This document shows, piece after piece, positions 26,258 to 33,357 of a DNA stretch of 64,000 nucleotides. This DNA is from Oscillospiraceae bacterium. GTDB taxonomy: Bacteria; Bacillota; Clostridia; Oscillospirales; Oscillospiraceae. Numbering within the stretch: the first letter of the stretch is position 1; the number at the start of each line of letters is the position of its first letter. The stretch is taken from contig SVKO01000003.1 in assembly GCA_015068455.1 (NCBI GenBank), forward strand, positions 62,001 through 126,000, given 5' to 3'. The translations under genes and the position numbers were made by a program. Under the pieces are notes generated by a model that was given only the letters and a program-made list of their open reading frames with translations, did no database searches and was not told where the DNA came from.

Positions 26258-26923
26258 TTATTGCCCCGCATTATGATTCCTGCGAGATCCGAAATGAATA
26301 ACAACTAAATAAATAAAAGCCAAGAAATGGATGGTGTATGAGGCCTTCGGCTCGAAAAAAACATGAAAGAATGGGCGGGATATGATTGTTTTCTGGACCC
26401 CTTCCGGTGTCAAAGCAACGATGGAGGCCCATTTTCGCTTATATTGAACGCCGTCGGAAGAGCTCCTTTTTAGATCATCACGGAACTGATTCGGACAGTT
26501 TGCGCTGTCTCTTTCGTAATACCTCTCAAACTCGCCATTTGCAAAAGAATAAACATCCCCGGACTGATCTTCTAAGTAAACACGATCCGCAGTGACATGA
26601 AGCTCGCTTCTCCCACCCGATTCGGTATAAAACGCATATGAATGGAGATACTTTCCGGACAGATCATATACTTTCAGGACGCCCGTCCCTTCAAACAGCA
26701 AATACACATAGTTTTCCTTAACACAAAAATCCGTCAATGCCGCCGCGCCGCTGAATTCCCTTGTATATCGATACGGCTCTCCTTCTGACGCCTTTCTGCA
26801 GATTGTTATTGCTCGATAGTCATGCCCATTTAATGTTAAAATAAACATATTGACCGATATTATGATGAGCGGCAAAAAAACTCGTGTTATCAGGAGCAAA
26901 TAAACTTTTGTACTGCTTTTCAT
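26258..26923 (-). CDS. Two-TM membrane protein with a beta-propeller-like ectodomain, paralogue of 10816-11526
   Basis: The 221-residue protein starts at ATG 26923. An N-terminal membrane segment (residues 5-30) leads into a beta-repeat ectodomain (YVYLLFEGTGVLKVYDLSG, DRVYLEDQSGDVYSFANG) and then a C-terminal hydrophobic segment (IHFLAFIYLVVIHFG) with a basic tail. Layout and motifs match the gene at 10816. Its stop codon lies 7 bp from REP copy e, just as the 10816 gene ends 8 bp from copy d. DNA is AT-rich. Function is unknown; an immunity-type role is inferred only from its setting. Confidence 0.65.
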   Translation of the reverse strand: MKSSTKVYLLLITRVFLPLIIISVNMFILTLNGHDYRAITICRKASEGEPYRYTREFSGAAALTDFCVKENYVYLLFEGTGVLKVYDLSGKYLHSYAFYTESGGRSELHVTADRVYLEDQSGDVYSFANGEFERYYERDSANCPNQFRDDLKRSSSDGVQYKRKWASIVALTPEGVQKTIISRPFFHVFFEPKASYTIHFLAFIYLVVIHFGSRRNHNAGQ

Positions 26924-26962
26924 ATTATATTTCCCTGTTCTTTCTCATTTACCAATGGATTC

Positions 26963-27037
26963 GGGGACGGTTCAAACGCGCTGACACAGGCCGGCCCTGT
27001 GTCTTTCACCATCAGGCCGGAGAACCGTCCTCTGTCC
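26963..27037. repeat. REP-like palindrome pair, copy f
   Basis: GGGGACGGTT (26963-26972) and AGAACCGTCCTCTGTCC (27021-27037) bracket a GC-rich inner palindrome (ACACAGGCCGGCCCTGTGT). Confidence 0.8.
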
Positions 27038-27109
27038 TGGCGCTTCTCATCGGCGAAACTGTTTTTAGTTTTTCGCATTTGGGGCTTGACTTTTTATTTG
27101 CAGACTGTG

Positions 27110-27505
27110 TTACTGTGTTGTTTCCCTCTTAATTAGTTTTAAATTCTCTTCCCATATTTCATCTTCTAACAGTACAGCCCTTTTCATGCATTCAGCATAG
27201 GAAGGGTCGAACGCAACACTATAACGGTAGTGATTTAATCTGTCAAGAATAATCAAAGCGCCAGGCCAATTCAAATCTTGCAACCATTCCAACAGGTTTT
27301 CTAGATATGGCATTAATTCCTTATCAGTTTTTTGCGATAAAACCTTTGCACAATTATCCCAAACATTTTTATTGTATTTCTCGTTGCATGGTTGCAAGAA
27401 CACATTAAAATTTTGGACATTTTTCGCTAATTCTAAGCCTTTGGCCTGGTCGTTTTCACTCCTATTCCAGTCCATTAAATCCATAATGTAATCAATATCA
27501 ATCAT
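27110..27505 (-). CDS. DUF5071-like protein, probable immunity partner of the orphan tip upstream
   Basis: The 131-residue cytosolic, helical, acidic protein starts at ATG 27505, only 3 bp after the stop codon of the orphan fragment at 27509, with GGGAG inside that fragment's end. The central motif (LMPYLENLLEWLQDLNWPGA) is the hallmark of DUF5071, a small family often found in toxin-immunity neighbourhoods. The match is from memory of the motif, not a search. Coupling to a truncated secreted-protein tip and REP units on both sides of the cassette support an immunity role. Confidence 0.65.
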   Translation of the reverse strand: MIDIDYIMDLMDWNRSENDQAKGLELAKNVQNFNVFLQPCNEKYNKNVWDNCAKVLSQKTDKELMPYLENLLEWLQDLNWPGALIILDRLNHYRYSVAFDPSYAECMKRAVLLEDEIWEENLKLIKRETTQ

Positions 27506-27508
27506 ACA

Positions 27509-27637
27509 CTACTCCCACCATTCCATTACAACAGATTGAAGCGCCTTTGTCCAAATTGAATTAGGGCCTTGTTTACGCCATTCTTCCATAGTGCCGCCTA
27601 TCGGAAAAACACGAACATGTCCTGTTACCGGATCTTC
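27509..27637 (-). pseudogene. Orphan C-terminal tip of a truncated (polymorphic-toxin-like) protein
   Basis: The 42-codon open end (EDPVTGHVRVFPIGGT, EEWRKQGPNSIWTKALQSV, MEWWE) begins exactly where REP copy g (27640-27664) ends. The frame continues through the REP unit into unrelated sequence to a chance ATG at 27748, so no authentic N-terminus exists. Its stop is 3 bp before the DUF5071-like gene. The compact Trp-rich end followed immediately by an immunity-type gene is the classic arrangement of a toxin C-terminus whose N-terminal delivery part has been lost. Confidence 0.5.
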
Positions 27638-27639
27638 AC

Positions 27640-27664
27640 AACACAGGGGACGGTTCTGTGTGTT
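27640..27664. repeat. REP-like palindrome, copy g
   Basis: AACACAGGGGACGGTTCTG followed by TGTGTT. It sits at the precise break of the orphan tip reading frame. Confidence 0.85.
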
Positions 27665-27868
27665 GCTCGCGATTTTTGACCTGCCGGACCATAACTGATT
27701 ATGATTATATATCCATTCAAAATATCTGTCAATTGAAAACGAGAGCATGCGTTTTCTGACGCGGGGCGCCGCTTCCCGGCGGGCGCGCCCCTGTCCCCAT
27801 GGAAAAAATCTCCTTTCCCGGTATAAATTGCCGGAAAACGGGGATACTCACCGTGGAGGTGCATGCAA

Positions 27869-28579
27869 ATGCAAGAAAAACGAACGAATCATTCCCCGGC
27901 GGGCAAGGCGCGCACCGTCCGGTTCGCCGCCCTGGTCTGCATTCTGGCCATCGGCGCGTCGGCGCTGGCCTATCTCAAGCAGATGAAGGCCGAGCCCCTT
28001 TCCACCGCCGCCCAGCCCCAGATCGTCGAGCGCCCGGACGCGGACGACGTCCTGCCGCCCGCCCAACGCAACGCCGGCAGGAGCGTGGACGCCGCCAAGG
28101 TGGACGAAGCTCCCCGGCCGCAGCCCGAGACGCCCGCGCCCGGGGAGCCCGCGCCCGAGGCGCAGACAAGCTTTACCATCGCCATGCCTGTGGAGGGGGA
28201 TCTGGTGCAGCTCTACGCCATGGACCATCTGAGCTACGATCCCACCACCCGGGACTGGCGCACCCATGACGGGATCGACATCCGCGCCGCCGTGGGCGCA
28301 GACGTCCGCGCGGCGGCCGACGGCACCGTGGCCTCCGTGGAGGAGAACAAGGCCCTGGGCACCGTTGTGACCATCCGCCACGCCGGCGGCTTCCTGACCC
28401 GCTACGGCAATCTGGATCCCGGGACGACCGTGCAGGCGGGCCAGACCGTGCGGCAGGGCGAGGTCATCGGCTGCGTCGGCGGCAGCGCCCTCATGGAGGC
28501 GGGGCAGGAGAGCCATCTGCATTTCGCCCTGTGCGCCGGGGAGGCTTCCGTCAATCCGACGGACTATTTCGCCTGGTAA
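27869..28579 (+). CDS. Membrane-anchored M23 (LytM) peptidase, SpoIIQ-like
   Basis: The 236-residue protein starts at ATG 27869, chosen over ATG 27863 because GGAGGT (27855-27860) is then at normal spacing. One N-terminal membrane segment (about residues 17-37) precedes a Pro/Ala-rich linker and a LytM domain with the zinc-ligand motifs HDGIDI and HLHF, plus GHxxR-like segments (VTIRHAGGFLTRYGNL). Size and layout fit SpoIIQ, the forespore partner in the SpoIIQ-SpoIIIAH channel; clostridial SpoIIQ usually keeps the metal ligands, as here. A general cell-wall endopeptidase is the alternative, and no spoIID lies nearby. Confidence 0.75.
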   Translation: MQEKRTNHSPAGKARTVRFAALVCILAIGASALAYLKQMKAEPLSTAAQPQIVERPDADDVLPPAQRNAGRSVDAAKVDEAPRPQPETPAPGEPAPEAQTSFTIAMPVEGDLVQLYAMDHLSYDPTTRDWRTHDGIDIRAAVGADVRAAADGTVASVEENKALGTVVTIRHAGGFLTRYGNLDPGTTVQAGQTVRQGEVIGCVGGSALMEAGQESHLHFALCAGEASVNPTDYFAW

Positions 28580-28582
28580 GCG

Positions 28583-28605
28583 CCCGCGCAGTCCTTCTGC
28601 GCGGG
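28583..28605 (+). terminator. Terminator-like hairpin after the M23 gene
   Basis: CCCGCGCAG and CTGCGCGGG pair across TCCTT; a weak ATTTT follows at about 28610. Confidence 0.6.
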
Positions 28606-28674
28606 TACATATTTTGCCTTGCGATTTCGTCCCTGCCGTGTTACTCTTAAAGGAGAAAAATCAGGAGGAACGCC

Positions 28675-29676
28675 ATGGAAATTCGCCGCTCCAAGCCCGG
28701 GGATCTGCCCGCCATTCTGGCGCTGTACGGCAGCGCCAGGGACTTTATGCGCAAATCCGGCAACATGACCCAGTGGGAGGGCATCGACGCACCCGAGACC
28801 CGCGCCGAGGCGGATATCGCCGAGGGCCGCAGCTTCGTATGCTGCGAGGGCGATGAGATCCTGGCCGTGTTCGCCTTCGAGCCGGAGGCGGACGATCCCA
28901 CCTACCGCGAAATCACGGACGGCCGGTGGCCCGACGAAGGGCCCTACGGCGTGCTGCACCGCATCGCCGTGGGCACGCCGGGCCGGGACGTGGCGGGCTT
29001 CTGCTTCGACTGGTGCGCCGCCCGCTGCCGTCAGCTCCGGGCCGATACCCACGAGAGCAACCGCGCCATGCAGCGCGCGATGGAGAAGAACGGCTTCCGG
29101 CGCTGCGGCGTCATCCGCGTGGCCGACGGCTCCGAGCGCATCGCCTTCTATCGTCCGGAAACGGTCTGGATCCCCCAGGATGAGGGCCGGCGCAGGAAAC
29201 TCGGCTGGCTCTGCGGCGGGCTGTACGCCCTGGCGCTGGCTCTGATGCTGATCCTGATGGGCGATATCCTCCGGGCCCTTGAGATCAGCCCGCTCTGGCT
29301 TTTGCCCGCCGCCGCGCTGTTCGCCCTGCCCGGGGTGCTGACGATCGCGCCGCGGCTGAAGAAGGGCGGCGGCGTGGGCGTGGGCCCCGAGGGCCTCGAC
29401 CATCATCTGGCCGAGCCCGCGCTGCACGGCTTCTTCCCCTGGAGCGATTTCCGCGCCGCGGCGTTCGATCGCAGGCAGCGGGAGCTGGAGCTGGAGCTGC
29501 GCGATCCCGACGCCTTCTTCGACGCCCTGCCGAAGCGCACCCGCCGCACCCTGCGTCAGCGGCGGATCCGCAGCGACGTGCTGCCCCTGCCGTGCCTGCT
29601 GCTGACGAAAGCCAACCGCGAGCGCCTGGCGCGTCTGGCGCGCAATTTCCTGGAGGCAAGCGATCCATCGAAATGA
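28675..29676 (+). CDS. GNAT acetyltransferase fused to a two-TM, PH-like (STM3941-type) domain
   Basis: The 333-residue protein starts at ATG 28675 after AGGAGG. Residues 1-160 form a GNAT N-acetyltransferase domain (EIRRSKPGDLPAILALY at the start, then VLHRIAVGTPGRDVAGFCFD and ADTHESNRAMQRAMEKNGF for acetyl-CoA binding). Residues about 180-225 form a hydrophobic hairpin, and the C-terminus (GPEGLDHHLAEPALHGFFPW, LELELRDPDAFFD) resembles the soluble part of STM3941-like membrane proteins. I know these as separate families, so the fusion is notable. Substrate is unknown. The downstream terminator makes it monocistronic. Confidence 0.75.
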   Translation: MEIRRSKPGDLPAILALYGSARDFMRKSGNMTQWEGIDAPETRAEADIAEGRSFVCCEGDEILAVFAFEPEADDPTYREITDGRWPDEGPYGVLHRIAVGTPGRDVAGFCFDWCAARCRQLRADTHESNRAMQRAMEKNGFRRCGVIRVADGSERIAFYRPETVWIPQDEGRRRKLGWLCGGLYALALALMLILMGDILRALEISPLWLLPAAALFALPGVLTIAPRLKKGGGVGVGPEGLDHHLAEPALHGFFPWSDFRAAAFDRRQRELELELRDPDAFFDALPKRTRRTLRQRRIRSDVLPLPCLLLTKANRERLARLARNFLEASDPSK

Positions 29677-29683
29677 TCCCCCG

Positions 29684-29711
29684 AAAACCGTCGCGGCAAG
29701 CGGCGGTTTTT
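29684..29711 (+). terminator. Terminator of the GNAT fusion gene
   Basis: AAAACCGTCGC pairs with GCGGCGGTTTT (one wobble) and a T run follows. Confidence 0.8.
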
Positions 29712-29713
29712 CG

Positions 29714-29742
29714 TTGCAATATGACTGGATCTATGGTATAAT
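29714..29742 (+). promoter_or_regulatory. Sigma-A promoter of the FemAB-alr operon
   Basis: TTGCAA (29714-29719), 17-nt spacer, TATAAT (29737-29742), 40 nt before the ATG. Confidence 0.8.
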
Positions 29743-29781
29743 TCTCAAAACTATGCACATTTTGGAAAGCAGGTCAAAGAA

Positions 29782-30885
29782 ATGATCGAACGAATTACCG
29801 ACGCAACGCTGGCCGAATTCGAGGCCTTTAACCAGAGTCATCCCAAGGGCAATTTCGCCCAGAGCTCCTATTGGGCCAAGCAGAAGCCCATGTGGAAATG
29901 GGAGGCCGTGGCCTGCCGCGGGGACGACGGCAAAATCCGCGGCACCATCTCCATGCTCATCCGCAAGGCGATCCCGGCCCTGCCCTATACCATCGTTTAC
30001 AGCTGCCGCGGCCCCGTCTGCGACATTCACGATCACGAAACCATCGCCGAGCTCATCGAGGGCGCCAGGCAGATCGCCAGGGAGAACAAGGCCTACGTGT
30101 TCAAGATCGACCCGGACGTGCCCTCCTCCGAGACGGAATTCTCCGATTATCTGCACTCCCTCGGCTTCGTCAGCCGTGAGGGCGGCAAGGGCTTCGACGC
30201 CCTGCAGCCGCGCTACGTGTTCCGTCTGGCCCTGAACGGCCGCACGGAGGACGAGCTGCTGGCCTCCTTCCACCAGAAGACCCGCTACAACATCCGCCTG
30301 GCCAAGCGCAAGGGCGTGGAGGTGCGGATCTGCGGGAAGGAAATGATCCCCGCCTTCTCTGAGCTCATGCTGGTCACCGGTGTGCGCGACGGCTTCGTCA
30401 CCCGTCAGCCGGAGTATTTTGCCGCCATGCTCGACAACCTGGGCGAGCACTGCCGGCTGTACATGGCCTTCCACGAGGATGAGCCCATCGCCGGCACCCT
30501 GGCCATCTGGTACGGCGACAAGGTGTGGTATCTTTACGGCGCCAGCTCCAACGAGCACCGCAACCTGATGCCCAACTATCTGCTGCAGTGGGAGATGATC
30601 CGCTGGGCGGTGGAAAAGAACTGCCGGATCTACGACTTCCGCGGGGTGCCCGGCCTGGTGCCGGAGGATCATCCCCTCTACGGCCTCGTAAAGTTCAAGC
30701 GGGGCTTCAACGGCGACTATACCGAATTCGTCGGCGAGATGGATCTCATCCTCAAGCCCTTCATCAACCGCAGCGCGCAGATCGGCTTCGATACGCTGCG
30801 CTGGGCCCGGGAAAAGGTCTATATGATCCGCCATCGCGATAAGAAGACCGACCACGTCAAGGGAACGCCCTCCAACGGGCAGTGA
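29782..30885 (+). CDS. FemAB/FemX-type peptidoglycan aminoacyltransferase
   Basis: Fem enzymes add amino acids from aminoacyl-tRNA to the stem-peptide lysine of lipid II to build the interpeptide bridge. The 367-residue protein has the paired GNAT-like fold markers: GNFAQSSYWAKQKPMWKWE near the N-terminus, SFHQKTRYNIRLAKRKGVEV in the centre, GDKVWYLYGASSNEHRNLMP, and YDFRGVPG followed by LYGLVKFKRGFNG near the end. It is the first gene of an operon with alanine racemase 21 bp downstream, consistent with wall-precursor synthesis. Which residue is transferred cannot be told from sequence. Confidence 0.9.
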   Translation: MIERITDATLAEFEAFNQSHPKGNFAQSSYWAKQKPMWKWEAVACRGDDGKIRGTISMLIRKAIPALPYTIVYSCRGPVCDIHDHETIAELIEGARQIARENKAYVFKIDPDVPSSETEFSDYLHSLGFVSREGGKGFDALQPRYVFRLALNGRTEDELLASFHQKTRYNIRLAKRKGVEVRICGKEMIPAFSELMLVTGVRDGFVTRQPEYFAAMLDNLGEHCRLYMAFHEDEPIAGTLAIWYGDKVWYLYGASSNEHRNLMPNYLLQWEMIRWAVEKNCRIYDFRGVPGLVPEDHPLYGLVKFKRGFNGDYTEFVGEMDLILKPFINRSAQIGFDTLRWAREKVYMIRHRDKKTDHVKGTPSNGQ

Positions 30886-30906
30886 GCAAGCGCAGGAGGC
30901 TGCAAA

Positions 30907-31998
30907 ATGAAGGCTTATATCGTTGAAAAGGAGCTGCTGGCCGAGAATATCGAAAAGCTCGTGAAGCATGCCGGCGACGTACCCGTCTGGGGCGTGCTCA
31001 AGGGCAACGGCTACGGTCTGGGCTGCGTGCCCATGGCCAGGATCCTCAGCGCCCACGGCGTGGACCGGTTCTGCGTCACCGAGGTGCGCGAGGCCAGCGC
31101 CCTGCGGGAGGCGGGCTTCACCGACAGCCCCATCCTGATGCTCCGCCAAACCCAGGACCCCGAGGAGATCAACGCCATGCTGGACATGAACGTCATCTTC
31201 ACCGTGGGCTCCCTGCAGGCGGCTGTGGTGCTCAACGGCATCGCCGCCGAGCGTGCCGCCATGGCGGAGGTCCATCTCAAGATCGATACCGGCATGGGCC
31301 GCTACGGTTTCCTGCCCGAGCAGGTGGATCAGGCCATCCGCGTCTATGAATACCAGAAAAACCTCGTGGTGGGGGGCGTCTATACCCATTTCCATTCCGC
31401 CTTCTGCAACGAGCGCGTCACCCGCGAGCAGTTTGCACGCTTTGAGCAGGTGGTGCGGCAGATCCAGGCCGCCGGCTATGAGACGGGCGTCGTCCACTGC
31501 TGCAATTCCGAGGCTTTTTTGCGCTATCCCGAGATGTTCCTTGACGGCGTCCGGCTGGGCTCCGCCCTGCTGGGCCGCGTCACCGCCCCGAACCGTCTGG
31601 GCCTCAAGCGCATCGGCTATGTGGAGGCGGAGGTGGAGGAGCTGCGCTGGCTCCCGGCGGGCTCCAGCGTGGGCTACGGCGCCACCTGGAAGGCCAAGCA
31701 GGCCACCATGGCCGCCATCATCGGCGTGGGCTGGTTCCATGGCTTCGGCACCGAGAGCGGCCACGACCTGTTCCGTGTCCGCGATTATCTGCGCGCGATC
31801 CTGCACAGCATCAAGGGCCTCTTTGCGCACCGCAGCCTCACCGTGCAGATCGGGGAGCGCAGCTACCGGGTGATCGGCCGGGTGGGCATGGTGCACACCT
31901 GCGTGGACGTGACCGGTTCTGATGTGAAGATCGGCGATCATGCCGTCATCCAGCTCAATCCGCTGATCCAGAAGGGCATGCGGATCCTGTACCGATGA
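30907..31998 (+). CDS. alr: Alanine racemase
   Basis: A 363-residue PLP enzyme of fold type III. The Schiff-base lysine is Lys32 in GVLKGNGYGLG, where most alanine racemases have KADAYGHG. The catalytic-tyrosine region is SSVGYGATW, and KIDTGMGRYGF with VYTHFHSAF are recognisable barrel motifs. It would supply D-alanine for peptidoglycan, which fits the FemAB gene just upstream. The altered lysine-loop residues leave D-serine or another amino acid possible as substrate. Its stop overlaps the next ATG by four bases. Confidence 0.87.
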   Translation: MKAYIVEKELLAENIEKLVKHAGDVPVWGVLKGNGYGLGCVPMARILSAHGVDRFCVTEVREASALREAGFTDSPILMLRQTQDPEEINAMLDMNVIFTVGSLQAAVVLNGIAAERAAMAEVHLKIDTGMGRYGFLPEQVDQAIRVYEYQKNLVVGGVYTHFHSAFCNERVTREQFARFEQVVRQIQAAGYETGVVHCCNSEAFLRYPEMFLDGVRLGSALLGRVTAPNRLGLKRIGYVEAEVEELRWLPAGSSVGYGATWKAKQATMAAIIGVGWFHGFGTESGHDLFRVRDYLRAILHSIKGLFAHRSLTVQIGERSYRVIGRVGMVHTCVDVTGSDVKIGDHAVIQLNPLIQKGMRILYR

Positions 31999-32483
31999 GC
32001 GGCGGGACGAAGGGCGTCTGGCCCCTGTGGAATCTGCCTGCCCTGGAACGGGACGAGGCAAGCGAAGTCCCGGCAAGCCTCGGCGCGTTTTCCTGCCCGC
32101 TGCGTGCGGCGGACCCGCCCATGAAGGTGCGCTTCGGCGCCTGCGATCTCGGCCCTGCCAGCCGTGCGGAGTATCAGCTCCAGTGGCAGAAAGACGGCTG
32201 GGAGCTCCTGTGTCAGCGCGGCGCGCTGATGGCCTTCGGCGCGATCGATCCCGACGCGGAAATGCCCGGGGACGATGGCCTTTCCCGCCTGTTTTCCAAG
32301 GCGATCCGCCGCCGGGAGAACGCCCGCATCGTGACTTTGGCGCTGGCGGCGATCTGCTTGATCGTGGGCTACGCCATGCAGGGCAACGCCGTGGTGCGCC
32401 TGGCCGCCGTTCCCCTGGCGGCCGCATTGGCCCTCAGCCTGTCCATCAGTAAGCTGCAAAAGGCAAAAACAAAAATGGAATAA
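31995..32483 (+). CDS. Hypothetical small membrane protein coupled to alr
   Basis: The 162-residue protein starts at ATG 31995, overlapping the alr stop (ATGA). The first 110 residues are soluble with several Trp and Cys (LQWQKDGWELLCQRGALMAF); two hydrophobic segments near the C-terminus (about 115-155) probably form a hairpin, and a Lys-rich tail follows. I do not recognise a family. Tight coupling suggests a role tied to the FemAB/Alr step or simple co-transcription. A strong terminator follows at once. Confidence 0.65.
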   Translation: MSGGTKGVWPLWNLPALERDEASEVPASLGAFSCPLRAADPPMKVRFGACDLGPASRAEYQLQWQKDGWELLCQRGALMAFGAIDPDAEMPGDDGLSRLFSKAIRRRENARIVTLALAAICLIVGYAMQGNAVVRLAAVPLAAALALSLSISKLQKAKTKME

Positions 32484-32484
32484 A

Positions 32485-32512
32485 AAAGACGCCCCGAAGG
32501 GCGTCTTTTTGC
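32485..32512 (+). terminator. Terminator of the FemAB-alr operon
   Basis: AAAGACGCCC and GGGCGTCTTT pair across CGAA, followed by TT. Confidence 0.92.
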
Positions 32513-32540
32513 ATGAAGAAGGCGATGAGGGAAGCGTCTT

Positions 32541-32934
32541 TATTTTTCCTTCGGAAAAATTAAGGCTGCGCCGGCCTTCGCGCCGACGCGCACCGTGCCC
32601 TCAGAGCAAGATGGCGCATACGGCGTCGGGGTGAGGGGAATCGTTTGCATTTTTCCTTCGGAAAAATTAAGGTTGCGCCGGCCTTCGCGCCGACGCGCAT
32701 CGCTCCACCGGAACAAGATGGTTCTACGGCGTCGGGGTGAGGGGAATCGTCTGCATTTTTCCTTCGGAAAAATTAAGGTTGCGCCGGCTTTCGCGCCGAC
32801 GCGCACCGTGCCCTCAGAGCAAGATGGCCCATACGGCGTCGGGGTGAGGGGAATCGTCTGCATTTTTCCTTCGGAAAAATTAAGGTTGCGCCGGCCTTCG
32901 CGCCGACGCGCACCGTGCCCCCGGCACGGTGCAA
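32541..32934. repeat. Tandem array of a 106-107-bp unit beside tRNA-Gly, carrying a tRNA 3'-end fragment
   Basis: Unit starts lie at 32542, 32649, 32755 and 32862; the fourth is truncated and ends in a hairpin (GCACCGTGCC / GGCACGGTGC). Each unit has ATTTTTCC-TTC-GGAAAAAT, then TTAAGGTTGCGCCGGC (TTAAGGCTGCGCCGGC in the first). The internal junctions carry GGGTGAGGGGAATCG, the last 15 nt of which match the 3' part of the adjacent tRNA-Gly. There are no palindromic direct repeats with unique spacers, so it is not a CRISPR. Confidence 0.9.
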
Positions 32935-32941
32935 CTGATCT

Positions 32942-33024
32942 TTCGATTCCCCTCTTTTTACCCGCTCCATAAAAAAGGACGCCGCAAGGCGTCCCTTTTT
33001 ATGGAGCGGGTGAGGGGAATCGAA
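32942..33024 (-). terminator. tRNA-Gly terminator within an inverted duplication of the tRNA 3' end
   Basis: On the minus strand the tRNA is followed by GGGACGCC, a TTGC loop, GGCGTCC and T6 (32971-32994), a good terminator. The region beyond it (32942-32969) is an inverted copy of the tRNA 3' end, TTCGATTCCCCTC and CCCGCTCCA separated by TTTTTA, so the whole block folds into one long hairpin. Confidence 0.8.
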
Positions 33025-33075
33025 CCCCCCTATTCAGCTTGGGAAGCTGATGTTCTACCGATGAACTACACCCGC
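33002..33075 (-). tRNA. tRNA-Gly (anticodon CCC), CCA encoded
   Basis: Reading the minus strand, the acceptor GCGGGTG pairs with CACCCGC, the anticodon stem TCAGC/GCTGA encloses TTCCCAA, and the T arm GGGGG-TTCGATT-CCCCT is intact. Discriminator T is followed by the encoded CCA (33002-33004). Confidence 0.97.
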
Positions 33076-33091
33076 GGATTTGATTTTCTAT

Positions 33092-33119
33092 ATTATAGCA
33101 GGTTTTTCAGAAAATGCAA
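33092..33119 (-). promoter_or_regulatory. Sigma-A promoter of tRNA-Gly
   Basis: On the minus strand TTGCAT (33114-33119), 16-nt spacer, TATAAT (33092-33097), about 17 nt before the tRNA 5' end. Confidence 0.75.
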
Positions 33120-33207
33120 CCGAAATTCGCCGGGGCCAAACAGGGCGATTTCCGATCTTTTCCGCGATATTTCGTCAAACTCTGCGCATACTAATCCTGC
33201 ATCCCGG

Positions 33208-33267
33208 AAATGGATGCAATGCGATCGGGCAGGGACAGCGCGCTCGACTGTCCGGCTGCCCGATCGC
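33208..33267. other. Compound cruciform in intergenic DNA
   Basis: GCGATCGGGCA (33221-33231) and TGCCCGATCGC (33257-33267) are perfect complements and enclose GGACAG / CTGTCC. A smaller hairpin with arms CATCC / GGATG lies just upstream. There is no T run and no gene between tRNA-Gly and SLH gene 5. Confidence 0.6.
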
Positions 33268-33287
33268 ATGGGGGAATTCACAATGTT

Positions 33288-33314
33288 CGGCGGGGCTGTT
33301 TTGCAGCCCCGCCG
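33288..33314 (-). terminator. Degenerate terminator hairpin of SLH gene 5
   Basis: CGGCGGGGCTG and CAGCCCCGCCG pair across 5 nt at the position equivalent to the SLH 1 and SLH 4 terminators, but on the minus strand no T run follows. Confidence 0.5.
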
Positions 33315-33357
33315 GTTTTGTTTATGTGGTTGTTTCAGGCTTCAGAAGCGTCCCTTC

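Noticed and set aside
27625..27864. A minus-strand 79-codon frame across REP copy g
   Set aside because: No ribosome-binding site. It crosses the repeat out of frame with the orphan tip and overlaps the leader of the M23 gene.
32541..32934. Possible CRISPR array
   Set aside because: The 107-bp unit repeats in full with no unique spacers, and no cas genes are nearby; it is a tandem repeat.
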